From contig NZ_BPLZ01000015.1 in assembly GCF_019656335.1 (NCBI RefSeq), forward strand, positions 20,502-84,501: DNA of 64,000 bases. The letters are read 5' to 3'. Every line of letters starts with the position of its first letter. Within the stretch, counting starts at the first letter, position 1. The notes under the pieces were generated by a model, which saw only the letters and a program-made list of their open reading frames with translations, ran no database searches and had not been told where the DNA came from. The position numbers and the translations under genes were made by a program. Positions 32,595 through 45,910 of the stretch are shown one piece after another. This DNA is from Pseudomonas sp. NCCP-436. GTDB lineage: Bacteria > Pseudomonadota > Gammaproteobacteria > Pseudomonadales > Pseudomonadaceae.

Positions 32595-32653
32595 CAGGTT
32601 TATAGCCTCGGAGCGGGGCCGCCGCGACGCCAGGCGTCGACGGCGGCCGGATT

Positions 32654-33841
<1,188 letters not shown>

Positions 33842-33930
33842 GTCTTGTTGTCCTCGTGGCTTCTTGTTTTTGATCCACAACCGCGGCGAGCCGGTGAGCG
33901 CTCTGCCAGCCCGGTCATCCTCGACCGAAA

Positions 33931-33974
33931 GGGCAAGCGCCACATCCTCCCCGGTCGCGCTCTCGAGGGCGTAG
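33931..33974 (-). promoter_or_regulatory. Candidate MalT operator, malEFG promoter
   Basis: On the minus strand: CTACGCC, 15 bases, GGGGAGGATGTG (33941-33952), then TTGCCC. Same order and spacing as at the alpha-glucosidase promoter. It lies in the malE-malS divergent gap and could also serve malS. Confidence 0.65.
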
Positions 33975-34095
33975 AAGCGGGGGCGTAGTCTGCCAGCGCC
34001 TCCCTGAAAAAAGTATGCACCCCTGCCCCTTCTGCGCCTGTTGCAGGCGGCGTGGAGCGGGTGTACTGGAGGCTCACCAGTTGCGGGAGAACCCC

Positions 34096-36159
34096 ATGCG
34101 CCGCCCTTCGTTGCCGACTTCGCTCACCACCCTGGCCTGCGCCCTGCTCTGCCAGTTTGCCAGCGCCGAGCCGCAGCTGCAGGCCTGGCTGGATCAACGG
34201 CCAGTGCCGCTGCAATGGAATAACTCCGCGCCGCAGCGCTACAGCGTCGAGCTGGACCTGAGCGCCGGCCAGTTGCGTCTGCAGGCGCCCAATGCCAGCG
34301 GCAGCGCCCAGCCGCTGGCCTTGTACCAGCGTCAGGACTGGCACGCGGGCAGCTCACTCAGCCTGCAGATCGGCGAGCCCGGCCGCTATCGCCTGCTGTT
34401 TCAGGAAGACGCCCAGCCCCATCTGCGCCTGCTGCCGCTGCGCGAGCAGGCGCCGCGCAGCACCTGCCGCACCTGGCAGGGCGAGGCGCTGAGCGTCGCG
34501 GTCGGCCAGGTATTCGCCGATGGCGAGGTGCTGCGCGATGCCTACAGCGGCCAGTTGGCCACGGTGGAAAACGGCCGTATCGAGCTGACCCCGGCGGCGC
34601 ATAGCGACGGCCTGCTCCTGCTCGAGCCAACCGAGCCGGCGCCAGCGCCCGCCCACGACTGGCGCAATGCCACGGTGTATTTCGCTATCACCGACCGCTT
34701 CGCCAATGGCGATACCGGCAACGACCGCAGCTACGGGCGCCAGCCCGACGGCGAGCAGGAGATCGGTACCTTCCATGGCGGCGACCTGCGCGGCCTGACC
34801 GGCAAGCTCGACTACCTGCAGCAGCTGGGGGTCAACGCACTGTGGATCAGCGCGCCCTTCGAGCAGATCCATGGCTGGGTCGGCGGCGGTGACAAGGGCG
34901 ATTTCCGCCATTACGCCTACCACGGTTACTACGCCCTGGACTTCACCCGCCTGGACGCCAACATGGGGACGGAAGACGAGCTGCGCGAGCTGATCGCCCA
35001 GGCTCACGCCCGCGGCATCCGCGTGCTGTTCGACGTAGTGCTCAACCACCCCGGCTATTCGACCCTGGCCGACATGCAGGCGCTCGGCTTCGGCGCGCTG
35101 CGCGGCGGCATGCAGCAGTACCTGCCGCCGCGCTGGAGCGACTGGCAGCCGGAGAGCTTCGAGAACCTGCACGCCTACCACAACCTGATCGACTACCAGC
35201 ACGACGCCTGGCGCCAGTGGTGGGGCAAGGACTGGGTACGCGCCGACATCGCCGACTATGACAGCCCGCCCAGCGTGCTGGTCGACCCGCGCCAAGGCTC
35301 GCTGGCCTTCCTCCCCGACTTCAAGACCGAGAGTCAGCAGCCGGTGTCCCTGCCGCCCTTCCTGCTGCGCAAGGCCGACACCCGCGCCGTGCCACGCGAG
35401 GGCTACCGGGTGCGCGACTATCTGGTGGAATGGCTGAGCTTCTGGGTGCGCGAATTCGGCGTCGACGGCTTTCGTGCCGATACCGTCAAGCACGTCGAAC
35501 TGGAGAGCTGGGCGGCGCTGCGCCAGGCAGCCGACAAGGCGCGCGCCGAGTGGTCGGCGGCCAACCCCGATGATCCCATGAGCGGCAGCCCGTTCTGGAT
35601 GGTCGGCGAGGTGTTCGGCCACGGCCCGCAGGCCAGCGTTTACCAGGACCACGGCTTCGACGCGCTGATCAACTTCGACTTCCAGGGCGAGCTGGCCGCC
35701 AGGGGCAGCGAGTGCCTGCGCCAGATCGAGGACGGCTACCGCGACTACGCCGAGCTGCTGGCCAACGACGCGCGGCACAACTTCATGAGCTACGCCTCGT
35801 CCCACGACACCTCGCTGTTCTTCGCCGACCAGGGCCATCAACTGGCGCGCCAGCGCGGCCTGGCCGGAGCCCTGCTGCTGGCACCCGGCGCGGTGCAGAT
35901 CTACTACGGCGACGAAAGCGCGCGCCCGCTCGGGCCCACGGGTTCGGACCCGCACCAGGGCACGCGCTCGTCGATGAACTGGGACGCCCAGCAGCAGGCG
36001 CCCATCGCCGAACTGCTGGCGCACTGGCGCCTGCTCGGCCAGTTCCGCGCGCGCCACCCGGCCATCGGCGCCGGCCGCCACCAGCAGCTGTCCACCCAGC
36101 CCTACGCCTTCGCTCGCACCCTGGGCAAAGACCGGGTGGTGATAGTGCAAGGGCGATAA
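34096..36159 (+). CDS. malS: Periplasmic alpha-amylase MalS-like
   Basis: A 687-residue GH13 amylase with a signal peptide ([15 protein letters not shown]) and an N-terminal beta-rich domain of about 190 residues before the catalytic barrel ([18 protein letters not shown]). Catalytic residues are Asp462 ([10 protein letters not shown]), Glu505 (WMVGEVFG) and the histidine-aspartate pair in SSHDTS. Length and domain order resemble E. coli MalS (676 residues), which trims long maltodextrins in the periplasm. Divergent from malEFG, sharing a 254-bp control region. The start is supported by GGGAGA upstream. Confidence 0.88.
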   Translation: MRRPSLPTSLTTLACALLCQFASAEPQLQAWLDQRPVPLQWNNSAPQRYSVELDLSAGQLRLQAPNASGSAQPLALYQRQDWHAGSSLSLQIGEPGRYRLLFQEDAQPHLRLLPLREQAPRSTCRTWQGEALSVAVGQVFADGEVLRDAYSGQLATVENGRIELTPAAHSDGLLLLEPTEPAPAPAHDWRNATVYFAITDRFANGDTGNDRSYGRQPDGEQEIGTFHGGDLRGLTGKLDYLQQLGVNALWISAPFEQIHGWVGGGDKGDFRHYAYHGYYALDFTRLDANMGTEDELRELIAQAHARGIRVLFDVVLNHPGYSTLADMQALGFGALRGGMQQYLPPRWSDWQPESFENLHAYHNLIDYQHDAWRQWWGKDWVRADIADYDSPPSVLVDPRQGSLAFLPDFKTESQQPVSLPPFLLRKADTRAVPREGYRVRDYLVEWLSFWVREFGVDGFRADTVKHVELESWAALRQAADKARAEWSAANPDDPMSGSPFWMVGEVFGHGPQASVYQDHGFDALINFDFQGELAARGSECLRQIEDGYRDYAELLANDARHNFMSYASSHDTSLFFADQGHQLARQRGLAGALLLAPGAVQIYYGDESARPLGPTGSDPHQGTRSSMNWDAQQQAPIAELLAHWRLLGQFRARHPAIGAGRHQQLSTQPYAFARTLGKDRVVIVQGR

Positions 36160-36179
36160 GCGCATATGCCAACGCCAAC

Positions 36180-36206
36180 CCGTAGGGTGCGCTGTGCTCA
36201 CCAACA
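36180..36206. repeat. GTAGGGTGCGC half-repeat
   Basis: CGTAGGGTGCGCTGTGCTCACC, a single imperfect palindrome of the family seen at 27120, in the 56-bp gap between malS and the kinase-like gene. Confidence 0.6.
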
Positions 36207-36215
36207 GGAGTCGAT

Positions 36216-37295
36216 ATGACACCCGAACAACAACGCCGCCAAAGCCAACTGGCCTTCGCCGCCAGCCGCGCCGAACTGGAGGTGGGCTCGCTCGCCGGTT
36301 GCCCGCTGCCCCTCGAACACCTGCTGGCCACCCGTCCCGGCAGCCCCTGGGTACGTCGCCATTTCTCCGGTGGCCTGACCGCCGAGGTCTACCAGCTGGA
36401 GGCCGGCGGCCAGCTGTGGACGCTCAAGCGCGCGCGCAACCCGTGCAAGGTGCGCAACCCCGACGGCCAGACCTCCTTTCTCAACGAGGTGCAGCGCCGC
36501 GCAGAGCTGCAGGCCTTGAAACAGCAGCCGGCCTGGGGCGAGGCCCTGGCCGGCATCGTCGAGACGCGTTACGCCAGCTACCGCCAGGGCCTGCTGCTGT
36601 CGCCCTGGATCGCCGGCGAGGCGATCGGCGAATGGGACGAGCGGCGCCTGCTGCAGCTGTTCGATACGCTGCTGGCGCTGCTGCAGCTGGGCTTCTTCGA
36701 GTGGGACCTGTGCCCCGGCAACCTGCTCGACGACGGCCGCATCCGCCTGTTCGACTTCGGCTATATGTACCGCTTCGAGCCGCTGCACAGCTTCAACAGC
36801 AACGGCCAGCTGACCCCGCAGTGCCACGCCGCCGAACGCTTCGAAACGCGCTGCTACTACGCCCACCTGCTGCACCTGGAACGCGAGCGCGGACAGAGCG
36901 CCGCGCTGGCCGCGCTGGAACTGGAAAAGCGCATCGCCCTGGAGTGCTACCGGCGCCTGCGCAGCCATCTGGCTGGACGCGGCGCCAGCGCCACGGTACT
37001 GGCCTGGCTGCAACGCATCATCGACCAGTGGCAGGACGCGCTGGGCGGCGGCCTCGACGGCCTGTACCTGCGCGAGGCCTGGCGCTCGCACCTGAGCGAT
37101 CTGGAGGACGACCTCGGCGGCCAGACCTGCACGCCGCTGACCCTGCAGCGCATCGCCTGGCTGCAACGCTGCCTGGACGAATGCGGCGCCCAGCTGCGGC
37201 GCCTGGAACTGCTCGAAGGCCGCACCCCGGACGCCTGGCGCGCCGAGCTGGAACAGGCGCTGCAGCAGGCGCATGAGTGGCAGGTTGGTGAATAG
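36216..37295 (+). CDS. Protein kinase-like / phosphotransferase-like protein of unknown function
   Basis: A 359-residue soluble protein with a kinase-like core. A glycine-containing segment FSGGLTAEVYQLE (about residues 50-62), a likely ATP-binding lysine in LWTLKRA (70), a catalytic-loop-like WDLCPGNLLDDG (Asp and Asn in place; the usual HGD His is replaced) and DFGYMYRFE are in the right order. The remaining C-terminal 150 residues are helical and charged. I do not recognise the family. It directly follows malS (56 bp) and is probably co-transcribed, so a link with maltodextrin metabolism or its control is possible. Confidence 0.7.
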   Translation: MTPEQQRRQSQLAFAASRAELEVGSLAGCPLPLEHLLATRPGSPWVRRHFSGGLTAEVYQLEAGGQLWTLKRARNPCKVRNPDGQTSFLNEVQRRAELQALKQQPAWGEALAGIVETRYASYRQGLLLSPWIAGEAIGEWDERRLLQLFDTLLALLQLGFFEWDLCPGNLLDDGRIRLFDFGYMYRFEPLHSFNSNGQLTPQCHAAERFETRCYYAHLLHLERERGQSAALAALELEKRIALECYRRLRSHLAGRGASATVLAWLQRIIDQWQDALGGGLDGLYLREAWRSHLSDLEDDLGGQTCTPLTLQRIAWLQRCLDECGAQLRRLELLEGRTPDAWRAELEQALQQAHEWQVGE

Positions 37296-37649
37296 GCAGA
37301 GCTAGGCGGCCCCGCGCGCCCCCTACAAAGGCCTGCCGTGTTCTCAGGGTGCGCCGCGGAGCACCGCGGCCTCGGTGGCTCTTTCTGCATACCCCATCCA
37401 GCGGCGACAACTCGACCGGACCGGGAATAGGCGCCGGCCTGGCAGATCGGCGTTTATCCCTGGTGCGCACGGCGCACCCTAGGGCTCGCCGCACCATATC
37501 CGCAGACTTACATATCGGCGTATCGGCACCATCGTAGGGTGCGCCGTGCGCACCGAGCTTGCGCGGTCACTCGCCGAACGCCCTCTCATCCTCCGCCACC
37601 CCGCCCCAATCCGCCGGATACACGCCTTCGCGCAGCAGGCACCGATCGC
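37296..37649. repeat. Gene-free region with GTAGGGTGCGC repeats
   Basis: No gene in about 354 bases. It contains GGTGCGCACGGCGCACCCTAG (about 37458-37478), CGTAGGGTGCGCCGTGCGCACC (37533-37554) and an AGGCGGCCCCGCGCGCCCCC variant near 37307. These may end transcription of the two convergent units. Confidence 0.6.
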
Positions 37650-39689
37650 TCAGGTCAGGTAGCGGGCGCACAGCGCCTGCTGCTCAGCCACCATGGCCGC
37701 CTGGCGCTCGCTGCTCTCGGTGATACCGACGATGCGCTGCATGTTGTCCTCGGCCACCGCGTGGATGTCGTGCATGCTGCGCGTCACGTCTTCGGCAGCC
37801 AGGCGCTGCTGGGCGGTGGCCTGGCTGATCTGCCGCGACATGCCGGCGATGGCGCCGACCTGCTCGTGGATCCGCTGCATCGCCTGATCGGCCTCGCCGA
37901 CCTGGGCCAGGTTGGCCTGCATGTGCTGGCGGCTCAGCTCCAGCGACTGTACCGCCGCCTGGATGCCCTGCAGCAGACCGTCGATATGCGACTGGATCTC
38001 GCCGGTGGAGCTGGCCGTGCGCAAGGCCAGGCTGCGCACCTCGTCGGCGACCACGGCGAAGCCGCGGCCCTGCTCGCCGGCACGCGCCGCCTCGATGGCC
38101 GCGTTGAGGGCCAGCAGGTTGGTCTGCTCGGCGATGCTGCGGATCACCGCGAGGATCTGGCCGATGCGCTGCCCGCCGACCTCGACCTCGGCGATCTCGG
38201 CCACGCTGCCCTGCAGCTGCTGCGCCAGCGCCCGGGTGCTGCGGATGGTGCCGGCCATGATCTGGCTGCCGCTGTCGACGCAGGCGCCGACGCTGTCGAC
38301 CCGCCGTGCGGTCTGCTCGGCATGCACCGCCACCTCGGCGAAGCTCGATTCCATCTGGGTCAGGCTGGCGGCCAGCGCACCGATGCTCGAGCGCTGCCGA
38401 TCCAGGCCCTGGCGCGCCTCGGCGCAGGAATCGGCATTGCCACGGGCGATGGCGTCCTGCTGGTCGGCGGCGCGGCCCAGCTGCGCCAGGGCGTCGCGCA
38501 GGTTGCCGGCGACCCGATTGACGTCCGCCGCGACCCGGCCGAACTCGTCTGCCCGCTGGTAATCGCAGCGGCCGCGCAGATCGCCCTCGGCCAACCGGTT
38601 CAGCGCGCCGGACACCGCTCCCAGCGCCCGGCGCATGGTGCGGCTGAGCCAAACGCCCATGCTCAGGGCGATGCCGAGCGACAGCGCGGCCAGCCACAGC
38701 AGGCGATCGAAGCCGCGCCGATAGGTCAGGCGCGCCTGTTCAAGCTGCGCCCGGGCGTCGCGCTCGCTCGCCTCGATCAGTTGCCCGACCTGCTCGCCCA
38801 CCTGCGCCTGCAACGCCTGCAGCTGGCGCTTGCGCTCCTGGTTAGCCTGCTTGTCGGCGAGCCAGCCGGCGTACTGCGCCAGCGCGCCCTGGCCGTCGAG
38901 CAGCAGGTTGCGCTTGATCTCGGCGAACTCGCCCCGATAGGTATGCACATAGTCGGTGCGACTGTCCTGGTGGGGCAGTAGGTCGTCCAGCACCCGCCCC
39001 AGCTTGTCATGCAGATTGGGCAAGCGTTCCCTGACCTTGGCCTCGGCCTGCTGCAGGCGCTGCGGCGAGGCGCTGCCGACCGCGTCGAAGACCAGTGCCT
39101 CGACCTGCTCCAGCGGAATGATGAACTGCTTGAGCGAGTAGGCGACGTAGTCGTCCTTGGTGACCGCCTGCACCCTGAGCAGGTCCTGCTTGAAGCGCGA
39201 CAGTTGCAGCTGCAGGTTGCGCAGCGTCACCGCAGTGCGCTCGACCCGCGCCAGCACCTGGCGCTGCGCCTCCAGCAGTTCGCGGCTCTGCGCGTCCAGC
39301 TGCGGCAGCAACTGCCCCAGCCGCACCAGCTCGGCCTGTTCGGCGCCGTTCCCCAGGGTCCGCATGACGTCCAGGCGGGCGTCGACCCGTTCGGCATGCT
39401 GCCCATGCGCGGTGGCGAAGGCCTCGAGTTCCTCGGCGCGTTCGGCGCCGAGGGCATCGGACAGGTTCTGGGTCAGGCCCTGCAGGGCACTGAAGAAGCT
39501 CTGGCTGGCCTGCAGCCGCGCGGCGCTGTGGGCGATGCGTTCGCCCGAGCCCTGCAGCTCGCCGATGGCGCTCAGGCTGCTGCCGCCGAGCAGCACCAGC
39601 AGCAGGGCCAGCGCCGCGATCAGCAGGTACAGCCGCGGCAGGAAGCCGACCTTGAAGGCGGTCAGCCGGTTTACAAGAGGGGACAACAT
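37650..39689 (-). CDS. Methyl-accepting chemotaxis protein
   Basis: A 679-residue chemoreceptor. A first membrane helix near residues 17-38 ([18 protein letters not shown]), a long helical sensor domain of about 290 residues, a second helix ([19 protein letters not shown], about 333-352), a HAMP domain and a cytoplasmic signalling domain with the conserved hairpin [20 protein letters not shown] and [15 protein letters not shown]. Lying between malS and amyP, it may sense starch products, directly or through a binding protein. The ligand cannot be read from sequence. Confidence 0.9.
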   Translation of the reverse strand: MLSPLVNRLTAFKVGFLPRLYLLIAALALLLVLLGGSSLSAIGELQGSGERIAHSAARLQASQSFFSALQGLTQNLSDALGAERAEELEAFATAHGQHAERVDARLDVMRTLGNGAEQAELVRLGQLLPQLDAQSRELLEAQRQVLARVERTAVTLRNLQLQLSRFKQDLLRVQAVTKDDYVAYSLKQFIIPLEQVEALVFDAVGSASPQRLQQAEAKVRERLPNLHDKLGRVLDDLLPHQDSRTDYVHTYRGEFAEIKRNLLLDGQGALAQYAGWLADKQANQERKRQLQALQAQVGEQVGQLIEASERDARAQLEQARLTYRRGFDRLLWLAALSLGIALSMGVWLSRTMRRALGAVSGALNRLAEGDLRGRCDYQRADEFGRVAADVNRVAGNLRDALAQLGRAADQQDAIARGNADSCAEARQGLDRQRSSIGALAASLTQMESSFAEVAVHAEQTARRVDSVGACVDSGSQIMAGTIRSTRALAQQLQGSVAEIAEVEVGGQRIGQILAVIRSIAEQTNLLALNAAIEAARAGEQGRGFAVVADEVRSLALRTASSTGEIQSHIDGLLQGIQAAVQSLELSRQHMQANLAQVGEADQAMQRIHEQVGAIAGMSRQISQATAQQRLAAEDVTRSMHDIHAVAEDNMQRIVGITESSERQAAMVAEQQALCARYLT

Positions 39690-39747
39690 CGATCTCTCCT
39701 GTCGATAGAGACCGGGCCGCCGGGAACGGCGCGGCGGCCCGGCAGAC

Positions 39748-41415
39748 TCAGAAGCCGCCGCTGGTGGTGGCCCCGGCCGTAACCGTCAGGCTATTGTTGC
39801 CTCCCGGCTGCCAGGTCTTGACCTGCGCCGGGTCGCTCTCGTTACGGATGATGCATTTCCACTCCAGCTGCTGGCCGGCCGGCAGGGCGATGCTGCCCTT
39901 CCAGGTCGGGTAGGCGCTGGTGTCGCTCAGGCGCACGGCGCCGGCCGCGCTCCAGTTGCCCAGCTGGGCCACGTTACCCACCGCATAGACGCTGTCGCCC
40001 CACTGGGTCACGCCGTTGTCGCAGCGGAAGTTGACGCTGACCAGCTCGCCCCGATCTTCATCGTCACCCTGGCCGCTGCGCCAGATACGGATCGCGCCGT
40101 TGTCGGCGTTGAGCGCCTCGGTGAAGTCGCCGCTGGCCACCTGGCCGGGCGAGTCCAGGTTGGAGTCCAGGGCGATCAGCAATTGCTGCTGGCTGCCACC
40201 GACCGTCGCCACCAGGCCGGAATAACCCGAATGGAACTGGATCGCCGAGGCGGCCTTGACCCCGGCGGCGCGGCGGATCTGGATCAGCTGGCGGATGAAG
40301 TCGCCATGGCCCCAGTCGTACATGTGCGGCCAGTACACCACCGGCGTGCCCGGGCTGCTGAGGATGTAGGCGTAGGCCTGCTTCAGCCGCGCGTCCGGCA
40401 ACGGCCAGTGGTGCTGGCCGCCGTTGGGGCCGGGCGAGTAGCCGGTGTCGTGGTTGTCGACGAAGGTCACCGCCACCTCGCGCCAGCGCGCATCGGGATT
40501 GCCGTTCAGACCGTGGCGCCAGTCGGCGATGCCGCCGTTCTGCATGCGCTCCTTGAGGGCGAAGTCGAACACCGTGCACTTGGCCCGATCGGACCAGTCC
40601 TTGAGGATCTGCTGCCAGCTGGCGCCGTTGCGCCAGTCCCAGCTCGGGTACTCGCCCGGCGCCTTCCACAGCTCGCCGAGGCAGAAGCCGTTGTCGTGGG
40701 CATCGCTCATCCAGCTGGCGACCCGCTCGCCGGCGTAGCCGCGGACGAAGTCGAAGCGAAAGCCCCCGGCGCCATACTGGCTGCGCAGCCTGGCGAACTC
40801 GTCGCGGAACATCGCGTAGTTCTGCGGGTGGCCAGTATTGAGGTCGGCGTCGCCGCCCATGAAACGGTCGCCGTCGTCGCAGTCGTTGGCATGGTTGCCC
40901 GGGTCATTGCAGTCGTGGCGCCACAGCCCCTGGCCGGCCGGCAGGTTGATCTCCTTGTCCGGGTAGCCGCGGTTCATATGGTTGGGCACCACGTCGTAGA
41001 TGGGTTTGACCCCGGCCGCATTGAGCGCGCCGGCGGCCTGTCTGAGCAGGCTGTCGCTGCCATAGCGGCCGTTCTTGTTGAAGTCGTGCCAGAAGTAGCC
41101 TTCGCCACCGCCCGAGGTGCCGTTGCCGGGGTCGCTCCAGCTGGAGAAGTCGCGCCAGGGCACCGGCATCCAGATCGCACTGAAGCCATCGGCGGCCAGG
41201 GTCGGCGCCATGCTGGCCAGGGTCGCGTACCAGTTGCTCGAGGTCCGCACGGTGTTCCAGTGAAAGCCCTGGAGGATGATCTCGTCGCCGCCGTGATAGC
41301 GCACGCCGCTGGCGGTCTTGCCCGGCGCGTCGGCCGCCCTGACCAGGTTGCCCCAGGGGTAGGCGAGCGGGGCCATGGCCAGCACCAGGCCGGCCAGTCG
41401 CAGGTATCGGTTCAT
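39748..41415 (-). CDS. amyP: Glucan 1,4-alpha-maltotetraohydrolase (G4-amylase)
   Basis: A 555-residue secreted exo-amylase releasing maltotetraose from starch. The signal peptide covers about 27 residues. The catalytic GH13 part closely follows the P. stutzeri enzyme ([49 protein letters not shown]). Nucleophile Asp222 is in [10 protein letters not shown], acid/base Glu248 in CLGELWK, and the third acid in [13 protein letters not shown]-terminal CBM20 starch-binding domain begins near residue 450 ([40 protein letters not shown]). Divergent from lamB, with a CTACGCC-N15-GGGGAGG motif upstream. Confidence 0.95.
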   Translation of the reverse strand: MNRYLRLAGLVLAMAPLAYPWGNLVRAADAPGKTASGVRYHGGDEIILQGFHWNTVRTSSNWYATLASMAPTLAADGFSAIWMPVPWRDFSSWSDPGNGTSGGGEGYFWHDFNKNGRYGSDSLLRQAAGALNAAGVKPIYDVVPNHMNRGYPDKEINLPAGQGLWRHDCNDPGNHANDCDDGDRFMGGDADLNTGHPQNYAMFRDEFARLRSQYGAGGFRFDFVRGYAGERVASWMSDAHDNGFCLGELWKAPGEYPSWDWRNGASWQQILKDWSDRAKCTVFDFALKERMQNGGIADWRHGLNGNPDARWREVAVTFVDNHDTGYSPGPNGGQHHWPLPDARLKQAYAYILSSPGTPVVYWPHMYDWGHGDFIRQLIQIRRAAGVKAASAIQFHSGYSGLVATVGGSQQQLLIALDSNLDSPGQVASGDFTEALNADNGAIRIWRSGQGDDEDRGELVSVNFRCDNGVTQWGDSVYAVGNVAQLGNWSAAGAVRLSDTSAYPTWKGSIALPAGQQLEWKCIIRNESDPAQVKTWQPGGNNSLTVTAGATTSGGF

Positions 41416-41445
41416 CTTGAAGCTCCGTTCTTGTCATTGTTGTGA

Positions 41446-43053
<1,608 letters not shown>

Positions 43054-43116
43054 GCGGTCGGGCATCCGTTGCATCCGGATGCCTGGCAATACCCTAACGC
43101 TGCTCCTGTGGTCCTT

Positions 43117-43146
43117 GCCCCGGTTCTGCAATAGGCCGGGGCCTTT
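43117..43146 (+). terminator. Attenuating terminator lamB-malM
   Basis: GCCCCGG (43117-43123) and CCGGGGC (43136-43142) with a 12-base loop, followed by CTTTT. It probably reduces read-through from lamB into malM. Confidence 0.6.
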
Positions 43147-43178
43147 TACCAGGCGTGACATAAAAAGAGGAATAACCC

Positions 43179-44102
43179 ATGCCACCGTTCAAGATCGCCA
43201 GCCTCGCGCTGCTCACCGTTCTGTTAACCGGCTGCGCCAGCGAGCCGCTACGCCGCATCGATGCCCTGAGCAGCAGTCCGGCCCCCTTGCAGACCTCCGC
43301 CAGTAGCGCCGAACAGGCCCTCGCCGCCGCCCCATCCTGCTGCGCCTCGCTGCGCGAGCTGCCCTACCAGCCGATCCCGGTGAACTTCAGCGGCGAGGTG
43401 CGCATCGACGCCAGCGCCCCGGCGTTCGCCTTCGACAGCGGCAAGAGTTTTTTCCGTGCCTTCCAGCTGCCGGCCGCCAGCAAGTCGTTCGAGATCCGCC
43501 TGTACAGCCAGGCCGGCGACACGGTGCTGGCGCCCAACGCCATGCTGCTCGACAGCCGGTTCCGCGTCACCCGCCTGCTCGGTGCCGAGGATTTCGTCTA
43601 CGCCCCGGCTTCCGGCTTCAAGGGCGACAGCCTGGACGCGCGCCTGCGCGTCGACCGCCTGTACCCGGACAACCCCGGCAACGAACACTACCTGGTGCTC
43701 TACACCAGCGAGGCGCAGATGCGCGGCCAGACCGTCATCGAGCACCCGGCCAAGGCCTTCGCCCGCGCCCTCGGCAACGAGGCGCCGAACATTCCCGACC
43801 CGGTGGCCCAGCATGCGCCGGTGGGGGTGATCAAGATGGTGCTGATCGAGGACCAAGTGGCCGGCCAGCAGGCCAACAGCTACGTGCCGCCGTTCAGCAT
43901 CGGCCGCGAGATGGGCAACCAGCTGCCCAGCGTACCGGCCCCGGCCGTGCTGCCGGAGACCCAGGCCTACTACCGCCAGGGCATCGACGCCGCCCTCGCC
44001 GGCAAAGATCTGGAGCGCGCCCTGCGCCTGGCCGACGAAGCGGGCCGGGTCGGCGACGACAGCGCCAAGGCCTACCTGCTCGAACGTATCCAGATCCGCT
44101 GA
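43179..44102 (+). CDS. malM: Maltose operon periplasmic protein MalM
   Basis: A 307-residue protein with a lipobox (LTVLLTGC), so probably a lipoprotein. The MalM signature is seen in CCASLRELPYQPIP, FSGEVRIDASAPAF and FRAFQLP, followed by a beta-rich domain. In E. coli malM follows lamB, as here. Its role is periplasmic and starch-related but not well defined in the family. Confidence 0.85.
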   Translation: MPPFKIASLALLTVLLTGCASEPLRRIDALSSSPAPLQTSASSAEQALAAAPSCCASLRELPYQPIPVNFSGEVRIDASAPAFAFDSGKSFFRAFQLPAASKSFEIRLYSQAGDTVLAPNAMLLDSRFRVTRLLGAEDFVYAPASGFKGDSLDARLRVDRLYPDNPGNEHYLVLYTSEAQMRGQTVIEHPAKAFARALGNEAPNIPDPVAQHAPVGVIKMVLIEDQVAGQQANSYVPPFSIGREMGNQLPSVPAPAVLPETQAYYRQGIDAALAGKDLERALRLADEAGRVGDDSAKAYLLERIQIR

Positions 44103-44143
44103 AACGATCTCCCCGGGGTGACCTGGCCGGCGCCACCGCCGCA

Positions 44144-44226
44144 GCCGTAGGAGCCCCGCCCCGGGGCGAAGCTGTGCTGGCTCCGGGTTGCCGTCCCGCG
44201 CATTCGCCGCGGGGCGCGGCTCCTAC
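44144..44226. repeat. GTAGGAGCCCCG inverted repeat
   Basis: GTAGGAGCCCCGCCCCGGGGC at the left and CGCCGCGGGGCGCGGCTCCTA at the right can pair over the arms; the left arm itself also folds. A Pseudomonas-type extragenic palindrome between malM and the next gene. Confidence 0.6.
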
Positions 44227-44271
44227 AGAGGCGGGCAGGCTTGACGACTGACCGCCCAACCAGAGGTCGAT

Positions 44272-45516
44272 ATGAGAACAACAATAAGGCTCGCGACACT
44301 GATTCTGCTGTGCACCACCCCCTGGCCAGCCCTGGCCTTCGAGAAGAACGTGCTGACCGTCTGGATCGGCCAGGACAAGGGCTTCAACGGCCTCGCCGAG
44401 ATCGGCCAGCGCTTCACCGCCGACAGCGGCATGCCGGTCAGGGTCGCCACCCCGGACGACCTCGCCGTCCAGTACGACAAGTTCGCCGCCACCACCAAGG
44501 GCCCGGATATCGTCATCTTCGCCCATGATCGCTTCGGCTCGTGGATCAACAACGGCCTGCTCGAGCCGCTCCAGCCCAGCGCAGAGGCCCTGCAGCGCGC
44601 CCCCGGCTTCGCCTGGGAAGCGCTGACCGTGGGTACCCAGCGTTTCGGCTATCCCCTGGCCACCGAGGTGGTCAGCCTGCTCTACAACCGCGAGTTGGTT
44701 GCCAGCGCGCCGCGCAGCCTCGCCGAGGTCACCGCACTGGACCGGCGCCTGCGCACGCAGGGCAAGCGCGCCATCGCCTGGGACTACAAAAACCTGTACT
44801 TCTCCTGGCCGATCATCGCCGGTGCCGGCGGCTACAGCCTGCACAAGCAGAGCGGCATCTACGACCTGGCCGATGTCGGCGTCGCCACCCCTGGCGCCAT
44901 CACCGGCATGCAAGCACTCAAGCAACTGCTCGACGACGGCGTGCTGGAACCCGGCGACGATTACGCCAGCGCCCTGGACGGCTTCAAGCAGGGCCGCATC
45001 GCCATGATCGTCAACGGCCCCTGGGTGTGGAACGAGCTGCGCGACGCCGGACTCGACTTCGCCATCGACTATGTACCGGGCATCGACGACGCGCGCCGGG
45101 GCAGGCCCTTCGTCGGCATCCTCGCCGCCGCGATCAACGCCAACAGCCCGCACAAGACGCAGGCACAGCGCTTTGTCGAGAACTACCTGAGCAGCGCCGA
45201 GGGCCTGCACAGCCTCAACGCCGACAAACCGCTGGGCGCGGTGGCCAACCACGAGGTCATGGCCGAGCTGCGCCACGACCCGCTGATCGAACACACCTAC
45301 GAGTCCGCCGCCAGCGGCGAGATCATGCCGGACATCCCGGAGATGAAGCGCTTCTGGGCTCTGTTCAGCTCTCGTCTGGGCGCCATGTTAAAGGGCGAGA
45401 AGCCGATCGCCGCCACCCTGGAACAGATCGCCCAACGCCTGCGCGCCGCCGGCGAGGTGCAGGCCTGGCGCCGTCGCCACTACCCGACTGCCGACTCCAC
45501 GGCGGGGCCGCTCTGA
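44272..45516 (+). CDS. Second MalE-like maltose-binding protein
   Basis: A 414-residue periplasmic solute-binding protein with a signal peptide (LATLILLCTTPWPALA). It follows MalE in LTVWIGQDKGFNGLAEIGQRF, GPDIVIFAHDRFGSW, LGAVANHEVMAEL and PDIPEMKRFWALFSSRLG. It is clearly diverged from the malE at 32654 and carries a C-terminal extension ending DSTAGPL. No extra permease genes are adjacent, so it may share MalFGK, serve longer dextrins, or feed the nearby chemoreceptor. It ends at a strong terminator. Confidence 0.88.
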   Translation: MRTTIRLATLILLCTTPWPALAFEKNVLTVWIGQDKGFNGLAEIGQRFTADSGMPVRVATPDDLAVQYDKFAATTKGPDIVIFAHDRFGSWINNGLLEPLQPSAEALQRAPGFAWEALTVGTQRFGYPLATEVVSLLYNRELVASAPRSLAEVTALDRRLRTQGKRAIAWDYKNLYFSWPIIAGAGGYSLHKQSGIYDLADVGVATPGAITGMQALKQLLDDGVLEPGDDYASALDGFKQGRIAMIVNGPWVWNELRDAGLDFAIDYVPGIDDARRGRPFVGILAAAINANSPHKTQAQRFVENYLSSAEGLHSLNADKPLGAVANHEVMAELRHDPLIEHTYESAASGEIMPDIPEMKRFWALFSSRLGAMLKGEKPIAATLEQIAQRLRAAGEVQAWRRRHYPTADSTAGPL

Positions 45517-45910
45517 GCGGTCCCACTCTCCAATCCCCTCCAGGGACATTCGGGCGGCCTCGGCCGCCTTTTTTTGTCCGCTCGGCCGCCGATTCCTCGC
45601 CCCACGGCAGGCCCCCAGCAATAACCCGCACTTTCGTCAGTGAGAACGGAACCAAGCCTTGTCTGCTCGTAGCAAGGCTCCTCGCGGGAATCGGATTGGG
45701 CAGGACCGAGCGCCGCCGGCATGACGGATGCGTGAACGGCCACAAACATACGATTAATCGAATATTACGGCGTGGCAATCACACACGCGCTGCCGCCAGG
45801 TAGAGCAGCAACCTGGGTGATCCTATGCAGGTGCATAAGGCAGTGACGCCCTTACCCTTCATACGGAAATCCATATATTCACCAAACCATATCTAAACGA
45901 GACGTCAGGG
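45517..45910. other. Gene-free region before the ars cassette
   Basis: About 390 bases. After the malE2 terminator I see no gene. The stretch 45740-45900 is comparatively AT-rich, with the palindrome CGATTAATCG near 45751 and ATACGGAAATCCATATATTC near 45863, plausible ars promoter and ArsR operator sequences, but neither is a clear match. Confidence 0.4.
45553..45575 (+). terminator. Terminator after malE2
   Basis: GGCGGCC (45553-45559), two bases, GGCCGCC (45562-45568), then seven T. Confidence 0.85.
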
